From assembly GCF_002787055.1 (NCBI RefSeq), contig NZ_CP024808.1, forward strand, positions 1 to 64,000: DNA of 64,000 nt. The letters are read 5' to 3'. The notes beneath the pieces are model-generated. The model ran no database searches and was not told the origin of the DNA. It worked only from the letters and a program-made list of their open reading frames with translations. Shown here piece by piece: positions 7,656 to 16,453 of the stretch (position 1 is the stretch's first letter; each line of letters starts with the position of its first letter). The DNA comes from Candidatus Nitrosotenuis aquarius (lineage in GTDB: Archaea; Thermoproteota; Nitrososphaeria; Nitrososphaerales; Nitrosopumilaceae). The translations under genes and the position numbers were made by a program.

Positions 7656-8437
7656 TATTTTCCAATCCTTCTGTTTCTTTTCTGAAATGTCCTAATTGCC
7701 CGAAGCAGATCAATCTTTCTGAATTCAGGCCACAAAATATCCATAAAAATTAGCTCACTGTATGCTCCCTGCCAAAGCAAAAACCCACTCATTCGCTGTT
7801 CTCCGGATGTACGCAATATCAGATCTGGCGACTGCTGGGGCAAGTGCGCAGTATACAGGTTTGCCTCTATTACGTCTTTGTTGATGTCATTGACACTGAT
7901 ACTACCGTCCTTGATTCGAGCGGCAATCTTTTTGACTGCATCTACCAGCTCGTTTTGTCCTCCATATGCAATTGCAATATTCAGATAATGATTGTCGTAT
8001 CCTTGCGTGGCTTCGTCTAGTCTTTTGAGAACATTATTTATGGAATCTGGCAACAATTCGGTTCTTCCCATAGCCTTGACGCGCATCTTGTTTTTGTGAA
8101 TTCGCGGGTCTACGTACAATTTTTCCAGCCTTTGCCGAATCAACTCGTAGAGGTATTCCAACTCATTGTCTTTGCGATCCAGATTTTCAGTAGACAAAAC
8201 ATACAGAGTGATGATTTTGATGTCTAGTTCTTCGCACCAATCTAAAAAGTTCTCCACTGCGTCGGCTCCCTTGAAGTGGCCTTCCTTGGACATTGTCAGT
8301 GCTTTTTTTGCCCACCTTCTGTTGCCATCCAGTATTACTGCAATGTGGTTTGGGATGGTGCCGCACCTGATCTCATTTTCGAGTCTTTGCGTGTATAATT
8401 TGTAAAAATAGGAGAGAAACGGTTTTGCTTTTTCTAT
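7655..8437 (-). CDS. uppS: cis-polyprenyl diphosphate synthase (UppS family), apparent ATA start
   Basis: Builds long-chain polyprenyl diphosphate for glycan carriers. The first ATG (8293) lies after the catalytic motif: upstream, in the same open frame, are PNHIAVILDGNRRWAKK and before that KPFLSYFYKLYTQRLENEI, which are essential family parts. No ATG, GTG or TTG occurs in frame between the in-frame stop at about 8552-8554 and 8293. The best start is ATA at 8437-8435, overlapping the TAG stop of the upstream gene as ATAG; ATC at 8443 is an alternative. Downstream motifs include GHFKGA, LYVLSTENLDR, IAIAYGGQNEL, LILRTSGEQRMSGFLLWQ and FMDILWPEF. About 260 residues is normal length. Confidence 0.85.
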   Translation of the reverse strand: MEKAKPFLSYFYKLYTQRLENEIRCGTIPNHIAVILDGNRRWAKKALTMSKEGHFKGADAVENFLDWCEELDIKIITLYVLSTENLDRKDNELEYLYELIRQRLEKLYVDPRIHKNKMRVKAMGRTELLPDSINNVLKRLDEATQGYDNHYLNIAIAYGGQNELVDAVKKIAARIKDGSISVNDINKDVIEANLYTAHLPQQSPDLILRTSGEQRMSGFLLWQGAYSELIFMDILWPEFRKIDLLRAIRTFQKRNRRIGK

Positions 8438-9603
8438 TCCGATAAGACTTCTCCTCCCTTCTTTTTCCTGTATTTTCGGAATAAGAAGGTAGCAGATATC
8501 AGTGTTATTGCCAGGCCTGCCAAGAATGGCGGAATCAGGGTAAAGGAGCTCTCATCATTGACTAGCAGATTTGTAAACTGGTATACCGTTGGATATACTG
8601 AAACTAGCACAATCATGCGTAAAATATCGGTAATCTGCCTGAGGCTTCCCTTTAGCCAGTTGCTTATCAAAATTCCTCCAAATATTGCGCCTATTCCCAT
8701 CCACAAAAATGGCAATGCGCCTGCAATGAACTGGCCCAGTGTCACCTTGTCTGCAAATATGTTTGGAACACCTGAACCCAAAACTTGTGGGTCCAAAATG
8801 TTTGTGTGGATTGCAGAAAATCCAGACAATATCGATGCCAATGCAATTGTAATGCCAGTTACCACTGTGAACATTCGAATCAGGCCTGCAGGTGTAGGCT
8901 TTGCCCAGTTGGACCAGGCCCTATCTACATCAAATGCGCGGATCAAAAATGCACCGCCCAATATACTGACTAGTACTGCAAAGATTTCTTGTGTATATCC
9001 GGATATGGTGCCGATTCCGCCAATTAATAGCAAAATTCCAGGCAATCCCAAAAAGAACTTTGAATATTTTGAATCATAAACGATCATCTTTAGATATTTT
9101 CCAAAGACCGCATAGGAATACTCGACACTCCTACTTACTCGCATCACGCATCTTTGGACAGAAACAATTGGCACGACATTTTGTATTATAGGTATGACAC
9201 TTTCGTCATCTTCGCCATCTGATACAATGACTGCGCCGTTTGCCGAAAAGCTGGATAGCACCGACTTTACCTCGCGAATTATTTTTTCGTCTGCCTGGAC
9301 TCCCCTGTCACTTACTCCTGCAACCACGATTACCTCTGTTTGGTAGCCTTTGCTGATCAGGTCTTCGTACGTCTTTATTGCATAGAAAATAGAGTTTGCA
9401 TCGGCATCCTCTGGGTCCTGCAGTGCAAGCTTTTGTGCAGCTTCGATGCATGCGTTTCTGCCAACTACTGGTGTTAGAACACCAGCTTTATCGCCAACAT
9501 CGTTGTCCCTGTCTACACAAATCACTAGCAACCTGCTTGTAAGTGGCGTATCCAGTTTCTTTTCTATTTTAGAGTCTAAAGACAATACGACTATACATTG
9601 CAA
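8434..9603 (-). CDS. DUF373 family membrane protein
   Basis: 389 residues, TTG start. The N-terminal soluble part has RLLVICVDRDNDVGDKAGV, DADANSIFYAIKTYE, VIVVAGVSDRGVQADEKI and VIVSDGEDDE, the DUF373 pattern. The C-terminal half has about five to six membrane segments (LGLPGILLLIGGIGTISG, FAVLVSILGGAFLI, MFTVVTGITIALASILSG, FIAGALPFLWMGIGAIFGGI, FLAGLAITLISATFLF). Function unknown. Its stop overlaps the apparent uppS start, so the two are translationally coupled. Confidence 0.82.
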   Translation of the reverse strand: MQCIVVLSLDSKIEKKLDTPLTSRLLVICVDRDNDVGDKAGVLTPVVGRNACIEAAQKLALQDPEDADANSIFYAIKTYEDLISKGYQTEVIVVAGVSDRGVQADEKIIREVKSVLSSFSANGAVIVSDGEDDESVIPIIQNVVPIVSVQRCVMRVSRSVEYSYAVFGKYLKMIVYDSKYSKFFLGLPGILLLIGGIGTISGYTQEIFAVLVSILGGAFLIRAFDVDRAWSNWAKPTPAGLIRMFTVVTGITIALASILSGFSAIHTNILDPQVLGSGVPNIFADKVTLGQFIAGALPFLWMGIGAIFGGILISNWLKGSLRQITDILRMIVLVSVYPTVYQFTNLLVNDESSFTLIPPFLAGLAITLISATFLFRKYRKKKGGEVLSE

Positions 9604-9662
9604 AATTACCTATTAACGATTTCCAACCATTCAAAATATTACAAATAGGAATCTAGGCTCAT

Positions 9663-10202
9663 CTAGGCTGGACGGGAGTCGTTTGATGCGGCAAGCGAGT
9701 CCTGTGCCTGGGTTAGGTATTGCTCTAGTTTTGCCTTGTCTTCTGTTATGTCTGATGCCGGGTCTGACTTTAGCTTCTCTGCAATGACTGTCGTCTCTCT
9801 GAGATAGGTGTTGTATGCTCGAAGCGAGTCTGCAAGTGCCGAATAGCTTTGCATCCATTGTTCTGGCACATCTGGCTCTGTTATGCTGATTATAATGGAG
9901 CGAATCTGGCCTGACGATATTTCTGCAATCGCGATATAGTTTTCCGGTGTGATTTGACCTGATAACATCTTGTCAAATTCAATCTTGTCGGATTCTGAGA
10001 TTGCCTTTTGCTGATCAATTAGTGCGTCAAGCTCGTCACTGGGATTTGAAATCACAATGCTGGACTGGTTGTTTTGCGGAATGAACCAAACTGCAAAACT
10101 TGCCACAGTGATGGCAGCTAGCACCCCTGCAGTTATGATGAATCCTTTTTTTGATTTCAACTCAATCCAAAAATTGCACCCTATAATATAATTGAAATCC
10201 AC
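9663..10202 (-). CDS. single-membrane-anchor exported protein
   Basis: One membrane helix near the N-terminus (KKGFIITAGVLAAITVASFA) followed by about 140 residues that should lie outside the cell, mainly helical (DELDALIDQQKAISESDKIE, QYLTQAQDSLAASN). The GTG at 10202 gives 179 residues; a TTG fewer than 20 codons downstream, just before KSKKGF, would give a more usual short N-terminus. No enzyme motif. Function unknown. Confidence 0.62.
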   Translation of the reverse strand: MDFNYIIGCNFWIELKSKKGFIITAGVLAAITVASFAVWFIPQNNQSSIVISNPSDELDALIDQQKAISESDKIEFDKMLSGQITPENYIAIAEISSGQIRSIIISITEPDVPEQWMQSYSALADSLRAYNTYLRETTVIAEKLKSDPASDITEDKAKLEQYLTQAQDSLAASNDSRPA

Positions 10203-10396
10203 AAAAAATTGACATGATTTTTGCCAAAATTTTGCATTTTGTCTGATTTGATGTCATAATTAGCAAAAACAGGCCAATCCAATTTGGATCGAAATTCGCA
10301 ACTAACTACATCTCACAAATGCAGACTAGTCCATCGTATAGTAAAATAATTTTTACCGTTTCTTGCTAAATACACGCATACTGTAGACCAATCACA

Positions 10397-10540
10397 ATGG
10401 CTCAAGCTTACTGTGTAAAATGCAGAGCAAAAAGGGAAATTAAAGATCCTAAACCAACAAAGCTAAAGAATGGTCGTCCAGCTGTTAAGGGCGTTTGTCC
10501 AAAATGTGGTACCAACGTCTTTAGAATCGGCGCTGCTTAA
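10397..10540 (+). CDS. DUF5679-type zinc ribbon protein
   Basis: 47 residues: AYCVKCRAKREIKDPK, a basic middle (LKNGRPAVKG) and VCPKCGTNVFRIGAA. Two CxxC knuckles form a compact zinc ribbon of the DUF5679 type, also found at the C-terminus of some topoisomerases. Likely binds nucleic acid. A TATA-like gctaaataca lies about 25 bp before the ATG. Upstream bases 10203-10396 hold only short A/T-rich inverted repeats and no further gene. Confidence 0.82.
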   Translation: MAQAYCVKCRAKREIKDPKPTKLKNGRPAVKGVCPKCGTNVFRIGAA

Positions 10541-10600
10541 GCTAAACCACTCTTTCTTTTTGACTTAAGCTCATATAGACAGAGCTGTCTCTATTTCTTA

Positions 10601-11023
10601 TTGACCAAGGCAGACTATGAAAAGCTCCTAAAGCGAATCCAGGACAAGATCTCCGAAAAACAGACCGATGTCGTGGAGAGATTTGAGCTTCCATCGCCCA
10701 ATGTAATGTGGGAAGGCCAGCGCACCATATTGCACAATTTCATGGACTTTGCAAAAAAGCTGAGACGAGACCCAGACAAGGTTCTGCAATATTTGGCAAA
10801 GGAATTTGCAACCCCAGCTGAGCGGAGCGGAGACAAGGCAATCTTTGTTGGAAGGCGCGAACCACACGACTTTGTGAACCTGCTTAACATTTACGTCAAG
10901 GATTATCTTGAATGCCCAACCTGCAAGAGCCCAGATACCAAAATAGAGCGAGAAAACAGAATCACCTTTTTGATATGCGAGGCATGCGGCGCAAAATCAT
11001 CACTCAAAGGTAAATACGCATAA
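10601..11023 (+). CDS. translation initiation factor aIF2 subunit beta
   Basis: Part of the heterotrimeric aIF2 that delivers initiator tRNA. 140 residues from a TTG. The central domain has FELPSPNVMWEGQRTILHNF and KVLQYLAKEFAT; the C-terminal zinc ribbon has two CxxC pairs (ECPTCKSPDTK and ICEACGAKSSLKGKYA). The stop and the next start overlap at 11023. It heads a seven-gene run of translation, ribosome-assembly and topoisomerase genes. Confidence 0.93.
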   Translation: MTKADYEKLLKRIQDKISEKQTDVVERFELPSPNVMWEGQRTILHNFMDFAKKLRRDPDKVLQYLAKEFATPAERSGDKAIFVGRREPHDFVNLLNIYVKDYLECPTCKSPDTKIERENRITFLICEACGAKSSLKGKYA

Positions 11024-11319
11024 TGCGATTCTTCGTCAAGACATCTAACTATCAAAACAGCAACATGCTAAACATGTGCGATGAAGACCTTCTAGGCAAA
11101 GTAATCAAAAACGGCAAACTGCAAATCAACATCAGCAAAAGCTACTATGGCCAAAGACTAGTTGAAAAAGAAGAAGCAGAAACACTACTACAAAACTGCT
11201 CCGTCTTGAATTTGGTTGGCACAAACACCATACAAATGTCTGTTCACCTCAAAATTGGCTCGCAACAAGGAGTCAAGACAATAGACGGCGTTCCATTTTT
11301 GATAGTATTCAAAATGTAA
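11023..11319 (+). CDS. DUF424 protein, linked to aIF2-beta
   Basis: 98 residues: FFVKTSNYQNSNMLNMCDED, LLGKVIKNGKLQINISKSYYG and CSVLNLVGTNTIQMSV, the DUF424 pattern. The family commonly lies directly after aIF2-beta in archaea, as here where the genes overlap by one base, so a role near translation initiation is likely but unproven. Confidence 0.86.
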   Translation: MRFFVKTSNYQNSNMLNMCDEDLLGKVIKNGKLQINISKSYYGQRLVEKEEAETLLQNCSVLNLVGTNTIQMSVHLKIGSQQGVKTIDGVPFLIVFKM

Positions 11320-11357
11320 TACACACAATTATATACAAAAATTTCAACCCAATACCA

Positions 11358-11669
11358 TTGGGAAAGCGTAAGGTTCTAAACGAAAGTGAGCTAAAAGACA
11401 TCCAGCTGCCACAGCAAGGCGAGATGTTGGGCAGGGTCATCAAACTCTTAGGAAGTGATCAAGTGCTTGTAAAATGCACAGATGAGAAAATCCGAAGAGG
11501 AAGAATTCGTGGAACACTCAAGCGCAGAATTTGGATTAGAGACAATGATGTTGTGATCATTGCGCCATGGGATTTCAAACAAGACGACCGCGGCGACATT
11601 ACCTGGAGATTCACGCTGTCCCAGGTGGACTGGCTCAAAAACAACGGTCATTTGCCAAAAGAATTCTAA
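11358..11669 (+). CDS. translation initiation factor aIF1A
   Basis: OB-fold factor that binds the A site of the small subunit during initiation. The TTG at 11358 opens LGKRKVLNESELKDIQLPQQ; GEMLGRVIKLLGSDQVLVKC, RGTLKRRIWIRDNDVVII and WDFKQDDRGDITWRF are the usual IF1A blocks. 103 residues is typical. A TATA-like ttatataca lies at about 11330, so the gene may also have its own promoter. Confidence 0.93.
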   Translation: MGKRKVLNESELKDIQLPQQGEMLGRVIKLLGSDQVLVKCTDEKIRRGRIRGTLKRRIWIRDNDVVIIAPWDFKQDDRGDITWRFTLSQVDWLKNNGHLPKEF

Positions 11670-11681
11670 TGATGTACAAAA

Positions 11682-12476
11682 TTGTCTGAAGACGATTTTT
11701 CTGGAATAGAAGAAATAGAAGACTATGACTCTAGGTTTGCAAAAATCTTTCCAAAGCAAAAGCGGCGCAAGCCCCAAGACGGATTCAAAAACAACAAGGT
11801 AGTCAACCAAGTCCTTGACAAGACTACAATGTTTACCATGTATGAGATGATAAACGCCAAGATAATCTCATACGTAAACGGCATAGTAAAGGCAGGAAAA
11901 GAGTCTGCCCTGTTTTGGGCAGTCGACCCAGAAGGAAAGGATGTGGCACTCAAGGTATATCTGACATCGACTTCGAGTTTTAAAAAACGCGCACCATACA
12001 TCTTGGGTGATCCAAGATTTTCCCACCTCAAAAAGGGCACGAGAAACATGGTGTACCTTTGGGCCCAAAAAGAGTTCAAGAACCTCAAACAATGCATCCG
12101 ACACGAGCTGCCTGTGGCAAGACCACTCCACGTATCAAAAAACGTGCTTGCGATGGAGTTTGTCGGCAAAGCCGGAGTACCTGCACCGACACTGCATGAA
12201 ATCGAAGTCGATGAAAACGATTATGCGCAAATAATTGACTTTATCACAAAACTCTACAAAAAGGCAAAACTCGTCCATGGCGATCTCTCTGAATATAATG
12301 TGTTCAAGACAGAAGGCGGCCTAGTCGTTTTTGACTTTGGATCAGCAGTTGACACAATACACCCAAATGCTCAAAACTTTCTTGAAAGAGACATTAAAAA
12401 CATGTCATACTTTTTTGCAAAAAGAGGACTAACGGTTGCAAATCCGACTGACGTCCTTCACACAATAACATCATGA
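11682..12476 (+). CDS. rio1: RIO1-type atypical serine kinase
   Basis: Kinase/ATPase of 40S/30S maturation. 264 residues from a TTG. Seen: GIVKAGKESALFWAVD (flexible P-loop), ALKVYLTS (ATP-binding Lys), the flexible loop region FKKRAPYILGDPRFSH, the catalytic loop LVHGDLSEYNVF (Asp, Asn) and the metal loop VVFDFGSAVD. The stop overlaps the next gene's ATG by 4 bp (ATGA), so it is co-translated with the KH protein, its functional partner in ribosome assembly. Confidence 0.93.
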   Translation: MSEDDFSGIEEIEDYDSRFAKIFPKQKRRKPQDGFKNNKVVNQVLDKTTMFTMYEMINAKIISYVNGIVKAGKESALFWAVDPEGKDVALKVYLTSTSSFKKRAPYILGDPRFSHLKKGTRNMVYLWAQKEFKNLKQCIRHELPVARPLHVSKNVLAMEFVGKAGVPAPTLHEIEVDENDYAQIIDFITKLYKKAKLVHGDLSEYNVFKTEGGLVVFDFGSAVDTIHPNAQNFLERDIKNMSYFFAKRGLTVANPTDVLHTITS

Positions 12477-13039
12477 GCTTTGATAAACTAGTAAGAATTC
12501 CAGTGGACCGAGTAGGCGCACTAATTGGAAAATCTGGAAAAGTCAAAGCCCAGATAGAAAAAACATGCTTTGTAAAACTGGAAATAGACAGCGAGACAGG
12601 CGAAGTGGAAATAGTAACGGACGGCCAAATAGATCAGATCCAGCCGTTTAAGGCAGTAGAACTAGTCACCGCGATAGGCCGCGGATTCTCGCCAGAAAAC
12701 GCAATGAAGCTAATGAGGGAAGATTATGTTTTGCATGTGATGGATCTGAGAGACTTTGCAGGTAAATCCCAGCAGCAAATTGAAAGGATAAAAGGAAGAA
12801 TAATCGGAGAGGGAGGTAGAGCAAGAGCAAACATGGAAAATCTAACCAATACTAGTATCTGCGTTTATGGAAAAACTGTTTCAATAATTGGAGAGCCAAT
12901 TCAGATCAAGCTGGCAGTCTCTGCAATATCATCAATTTCTTCTGGAAGCAAGCACGGCTCTGTCTATGGAAGGCTGGAAGCAAACAAGAGAAGACAAAAA
13001 ATAGAGCGAATGCAGTTGTGGGAAAACAAAGATGTCTAA
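12473..13039 (+). CDS. KH-domain RNA-binding protein, Dim2/Pno1-like
   Basis: Two KH-type domains in 188 residues. KH1 has VRIPVDRVGALIGKSGKVKA with the GxxG loop GKSG; KH2 is the Krr1/Dim2 kind with KGRIIGEGGRARANMENLTN (GEGG loop) and YGKTVSIIGEP. Dim2/Pno1 works in 16S/18S rRNA 3' end processing with Rio and Nob1 proteins, in keeping with its overlap with rio1. It overlaps top6B by 8 bp. Confidence 0.92.
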   Translation: MSFDKLVRIPVDRVGALIGKSGKVKAQIEKTCFVKLEIDSETGEVEIVTDGQIDQIQPFKAVELVTAIGRGFSPENAMKLMREDYVLHVMDLRDFAGKSQQQIERIKGRIIGEGGRARANMENLTNTSICVYGKTVSIIGEPIQIKLAVSAISSISSGSKHGSVYGRLEANKRRQKIERMQLWENKDV

Positions 13040-14870
13040 GGAAACCTTTAGCCAGATTTCGCCAAGCGAGTTCTTTTACAGAAATAGGGACCTTGCTGGA
13101 TTTTCCAATCCCACACGTTCACTATACACTGCTGTTAGAGAATTTGTAGAAAACGCACTGGATGCATGTGACCAAAGAGGCATACTGCCAGATGTAAAAC
13201 TGATAATTCAACCAGTAGACCCAGAAAAGCCAGACCCAAAACCATACGTCCTAACTGTTAAGGATAATGGCCCAGGAATGGATTCAAAGCAAATCCCGCT
13301 TGCGTTTGGAACTGTACTGTATGGCTCTAAATTCGGCCTCAAGCAGGCACGAGGCATGTTCGGCCTAGGTGCTACAATGGCAATTTTGTACGGACAAATC
13401 ACCACAAACAAACCAGTTGTGGTGTCCAGCTCAGTTGACGGCCAGACTTCACATGAATATTCAATGATGCTTGACATTCAAAAAAACAAGCCGGTCATAC
13501 TAAAGCACACAACAAAAGAGACTGGCAAAAAAGGTCTAAATGTCTCAATAACACTAGAAGGTGACTATTCCAAGGCAGGCTCTAAAATCAGAGACTATGT
13601 GTACCAGACTTCGCTGATTACGCCATATGCAACAATATCGTTTGATGATCCAAAGGGAGAGAAATTCCAATACAAACGAATTGTTGATACAATGCCTGCG
13701 CCTCCGACAATAATCAAACCGCACCCGCACGGAGTCGACGTTGAAACCATACGCCGAATGATCGTTGACACTCATTATGAAATCCCGACACTAGATAACT
13801 CCATGATAGAAAAGGTACGCAAAGAACTGGGCCTTGCAAAAAAGAATCTAAACTTTGAGGGAATAATGCAGAGGGCAGAAAAAAAATGGGCATCACTATC
13901 AAGACCTGTCAGAGTAATAGTTGCACTAATGTCGTTTTTGCAAATGGACTTTGAGAAAGTAATGAAAATAAGAATTGATGACGTGGACTTGGCAAACAAG
14001 CACCTCACATACTGGGACTTTGGCGAATCAAAATCTGTAATGATAGACATGCCAAAATCCAGTCCGTACTATAAACAACTTGCAAACACAGTGGCTGGTG
14101 AGACACTTGGAACGTTTCTCACAAAAAGATTCCAAAGAGTAGGACCGTCCACCGCAGACAAGTTTGCGGAATTTGCAAGCCTAAAGCCTGAGAAAAGAAT
14201 CGGCTCCTTTACCAATGAGGAACTAGTACAGCTAAGCGATTCGCTGCAGAGATACGAGGACTTTTTGGCGCCCGACCCGAGCTGCCTTGCACCTCTGGGC
14301 GAAGAGCCGTTACGCAAGGGAATTGCCCAGTTTTTCAAGCCTGATTTCTTTGATGTGATACAAAGAAGCGCCTCTGCGTATTCCGGCTTTCCGTTTGTGG
14401 TGGAGATGGGAATTGCCTATGGGGGCGAGATCCCGGCAGGAAAAATCAGTGTGTACAGGTTTGCAAACAGAATCCCGTTGTTATACGATGAGGGAAGCGA
14501 TGTTGTATTGCAGGTGGTAAATGAGACGGACTGGGGCAGGTACAAGCTCAAAAACGACTCACCAGTGGTTATTGTAAGCCATATTTGTTCCACTAGAATT
14601 CCATACAAAACAGTAGGAAAGGAAAACGTAGCAGACAGGCCGGAAATTGAAAAAGAACTGCGACTTGCTTTGCAGTTTTTGCTAAGAAAGCTCTCCTCAT
14701 ACATGTCAAAGAAGGGCCTAGCAGAGGCAGAAAAGAAGAGGAGCAACTTATACCAGAAATATCTTCCATTAATTGCGCAATTTGCAACTGAGCTAGCAGG
14801 AAAAAATAAAGAGCCTGACTACAAAAAACTAATCAAAGATCTGAATACAAATGTCAAAACCGAAGAATAA
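13032..14870 (+). CDS. top6B: DNA topoisomerase VI subunit B
   Basis: ATPase subunit of the type IIB topoisomerase. GHKL fold: REFVENALDACDQRG (N box, catalytic Glu), VKDNGPGMD, FGTVLYGSKFGLKQARGMFG and GLGAT (lid and G-motifs). A H2TH segment follows (LAGETLGTFLTKRFQRVGPS), then the transducer domain with KNDSPVVIVSHICSTR (switch Lys region). 612 residues. It overlaps top6A by 20 bp. Confidence 0.96.
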   Translation: MSKETFSQISPSEFFYRNRDLAGFSNPTRSLYTAVREFVENALDACDQRGILPDVKLIIQPVDPEKPDPKPYVLTVKDNGPGMDSKQIPLAFGTVLYGSKFGLKQARGMFGLGATMAILYGQITTNKPVVVSSSVDGQTSHEYSMMLDIQKNKPVILKHTTKETGKKGLNVSITLEGDYSKAGSKIRDYVYQTSLITPYATISFDDPKGEKFQYKRIVDTMPAPPTIIKPHPHGVDVETIRRMIVDTHYEIPTLDNSMIEKVRKELGLAKKNLNFEGIMQRAEKKWASLSRPVRVIVALMSFLQMDFEKVMKIRIDDVDLANKHLTYWDFGESKSVMIDMPKSSPYYKQLANTVAGETLGTFLTKRFQRVGPSTADKFAEFASLKPEKRIGSFTNEELVQLSDSLQRYEDFLAPDPSCLAPLGEEPLRKGIAQFFKPDFFDVIQRSASAYSGFPFVVEMGIAYGGEIPAGKISVYRFANRIPLLYDEGSDVVLQVVNETDWGRYKLKNDSPVVIVSHICSTRIPYKTVGKENVADRPEIEKELRLALQFLLRKLSSYMSKKGLAEAEKKRSNLYQKYLPLIAQFATELAGKNKEPDYKKLIKDLNTNVKTEE

Positions 14871-15954
14871 AGCAGAAAAAATCGCAGCGGCAAAGTACGA
14901 GGCACTACGGGAGCTGCTAAAGTCAGAAGGTACAAAAATCTACAACGACTTGGAAAAAGGACAATTTCCGCAATTCTATGTGCCAAGCAGATCCGTTAGC
15001 AATATCGTATATGACAAAAAACTGCGCCAATATGTTCTTGGCAAGGCTGCGGGGCTTCGCAGCTCGCGCAACATGTCACAGCTACGATCATTTACGCAAC
15101 TAATCTGGCTCGCATTCTTTGCAAACAGGCTGGTCCAAGAAAAAAAATCCTCAACCCTGAGAGACATTTACTATTCATCGCAAGCCTTTGAAATCGACTT
15201 TGAGGACCAGCCAGAATCTGACAACATTATTGTGGACTTGGAGGCAGTCTTGGCAAGACCACGAGAGGACCTACACATATTCCCAGAGGAGCGAAGCAGC
15301 GTCTTTGGTGATTTGACTATAGAATATACCGTTCCTGGATATGAGGGAAGAAGGACAAATCTGTCTGACCATCCTGACGGCTATCTGATTGGCCCTAGCT
15401 TGTCCAGCGCAGAACTAGTAGATACCAGCGCAGAACTAGTCATTGCCATAGAAAAAGGTGGTCTGTTTACTAGATTTGTAGAAGAAAAGGTCGACAAAAA
15501 ATTCAAGGCAATCATTATAGATACTGCAGGACAGGCTCCGCGTTCCACCCGATACCTGCTAAAAAGATTGCACGAGCAAATGAAACTTCCAGTCGTAATT
15601 CTAACGGACGGAGACGTCTATGGGGAGCACATTGCAATGGTAATCAAGTCTGGCTCTGCAAACGCCGCACACCTCAGAGAACTAACTGTTCCTGACGCAA
15701 AGTGGGTTGGCGTGTGGGCATCCGACATTGAAAAGTACAAGCTTCCAACCATCCCTATGACAGAATCTGACATTAAGAGAATCTATGATTTGCAAAAAGA
15801 CCCAAGATATCAGGAGGGGGTCTGGAAAAAGGAGCTGGAAATATTTCTAAAAATAAAAAGAAAGGCTGAACTAGAAGCCTTCTCAAAATATGGTTTGACA
15901 AACATCACGGACAAGTACTTGCCAGAAAAACTGGAACTGGCTAAGTCTCTGTAG
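14851..15954 (+). CDS. top6A: DNA topoisomerase VI subunit A (Spo11-like)
   Basis: DNA-cleaving subunit. The catalytic tyrosine lies in STLRDIYYSSQ (Tyr-107 or Tyr-108) within the winged-helix CAP domain; the TOPRIM metal site is seen as VIAIEKGGLFTRFVEE (Glu) and VILTDGDVYGEHIA (Asp-x-Asp). 367 residues is normal. The last bases converge on a membrane Hsp20-like gene with a 14-bp overlap. Confidence 0.96.
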   Translation: MSKPKNKAEKIAAAKYEALRELLKSEGTKIYNDLEKGQFPQFYVPSRSVSNIVYDKKLRQYVLGKAAGLRSSRNMSQLRSFTQLIWLAFFANRLVQEKKSSTLRDIYYSSQAFEIDFEDQPESDNIIVDLEAVLARPREDLHIFPEERSSVFGDLTIEYTVPGYEGRRTNLSDHPDGYLIGPSLSSAELVDTSAELVIAIEKGGLFTRFVEEKVDKKFKAIIIDTAGQAPRSTRYLLKRLHEQMKLPVVILTDGDVYGEHIAMVIKSGSANAAHLRELTVPDAKWVGVWASDIEKYKLPTIPMTESDIKRIYDLQKDPRYQEGVWKKELEIFLKIKRKAELEAFSKYGLTNITDKYLPEKLELAKSL

Positions 15955-16411
15955 TCTTTCCGATTCGCAAAGTCAGAACGCCGTTTCTGTACTTAAAGTC
16001 AGAAATCTGCATTCCAGAAGCTCCTTCTACTGGAACCTCTTTTGAAAATCCGCCCGCTGCGCGAATATACAATACACCTTCTACTAGTCTTACCATGATT
16101 TTATCGTCAGGTCCTGGTACCTCTGCTACAAAGACAATCTCGTTTTCGCCCTTTATGACATCATAAACCCAGTTCTTGCTTTCTGTCTCGCGTGCAGTAT
16201 ACTTGGGCTTTTCAGTCCTAGTCATTTTTTTGATGACAAATCCCCAGTAAATCATGGTGGCAGCTGCTATCCCAATTAGGATGAAACTTACTGCACCCTG
16301 GCCGTACCGAAGTGACATGATGTACACTATGCCCAGAAATAGAATAATCATGATCGGGATGATAAAATTAATTGATTGCTCATTAGAGTACGTCCTTTTG
16401 TAGCTTGACAA
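15941..16411 (-). CDS. membrane-anchored Hsp20/alpha-crystallin-like protein
   Basis: Two N-terminal membrane helices (NFIIPIMIILFLGIVYIMSL and VSFILIGIAAATMIYWGFVI) are followed by a small beta-sandwich domain resembling Hsp20: NEIVFVAEVPGPDDKIMVRL, LYIRAAGGFSKEVPV and the closing YRNGVLTLRIGKT, which matches the conserved G-x-L strand. 156 residues from a TTG. Ordinary Hsp20 is soluble, so the anchor is unusual; the domain would face the cytosol if the hairpin topology holds. Confidence 0.75.
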   Translation of the reverse strand: MSSYKRTYSNEQSINFIIPIMIILFLGIVYIMSLRYGQGAVSFILIGIAAATMIYWGFVIKKMTRTEKPKYTARETESKNWVYDVIKGENEIVFVAEVPGPDDKIMVRLVEGVLYIRAAGGFSKEVPVEGASGMQISDFKYRNGVLTLRIGKTTET

Positions 16412-16453
16412 CTTGATTGAATTGCGTTTTGCTAAATATAAAGTAATTATGCT

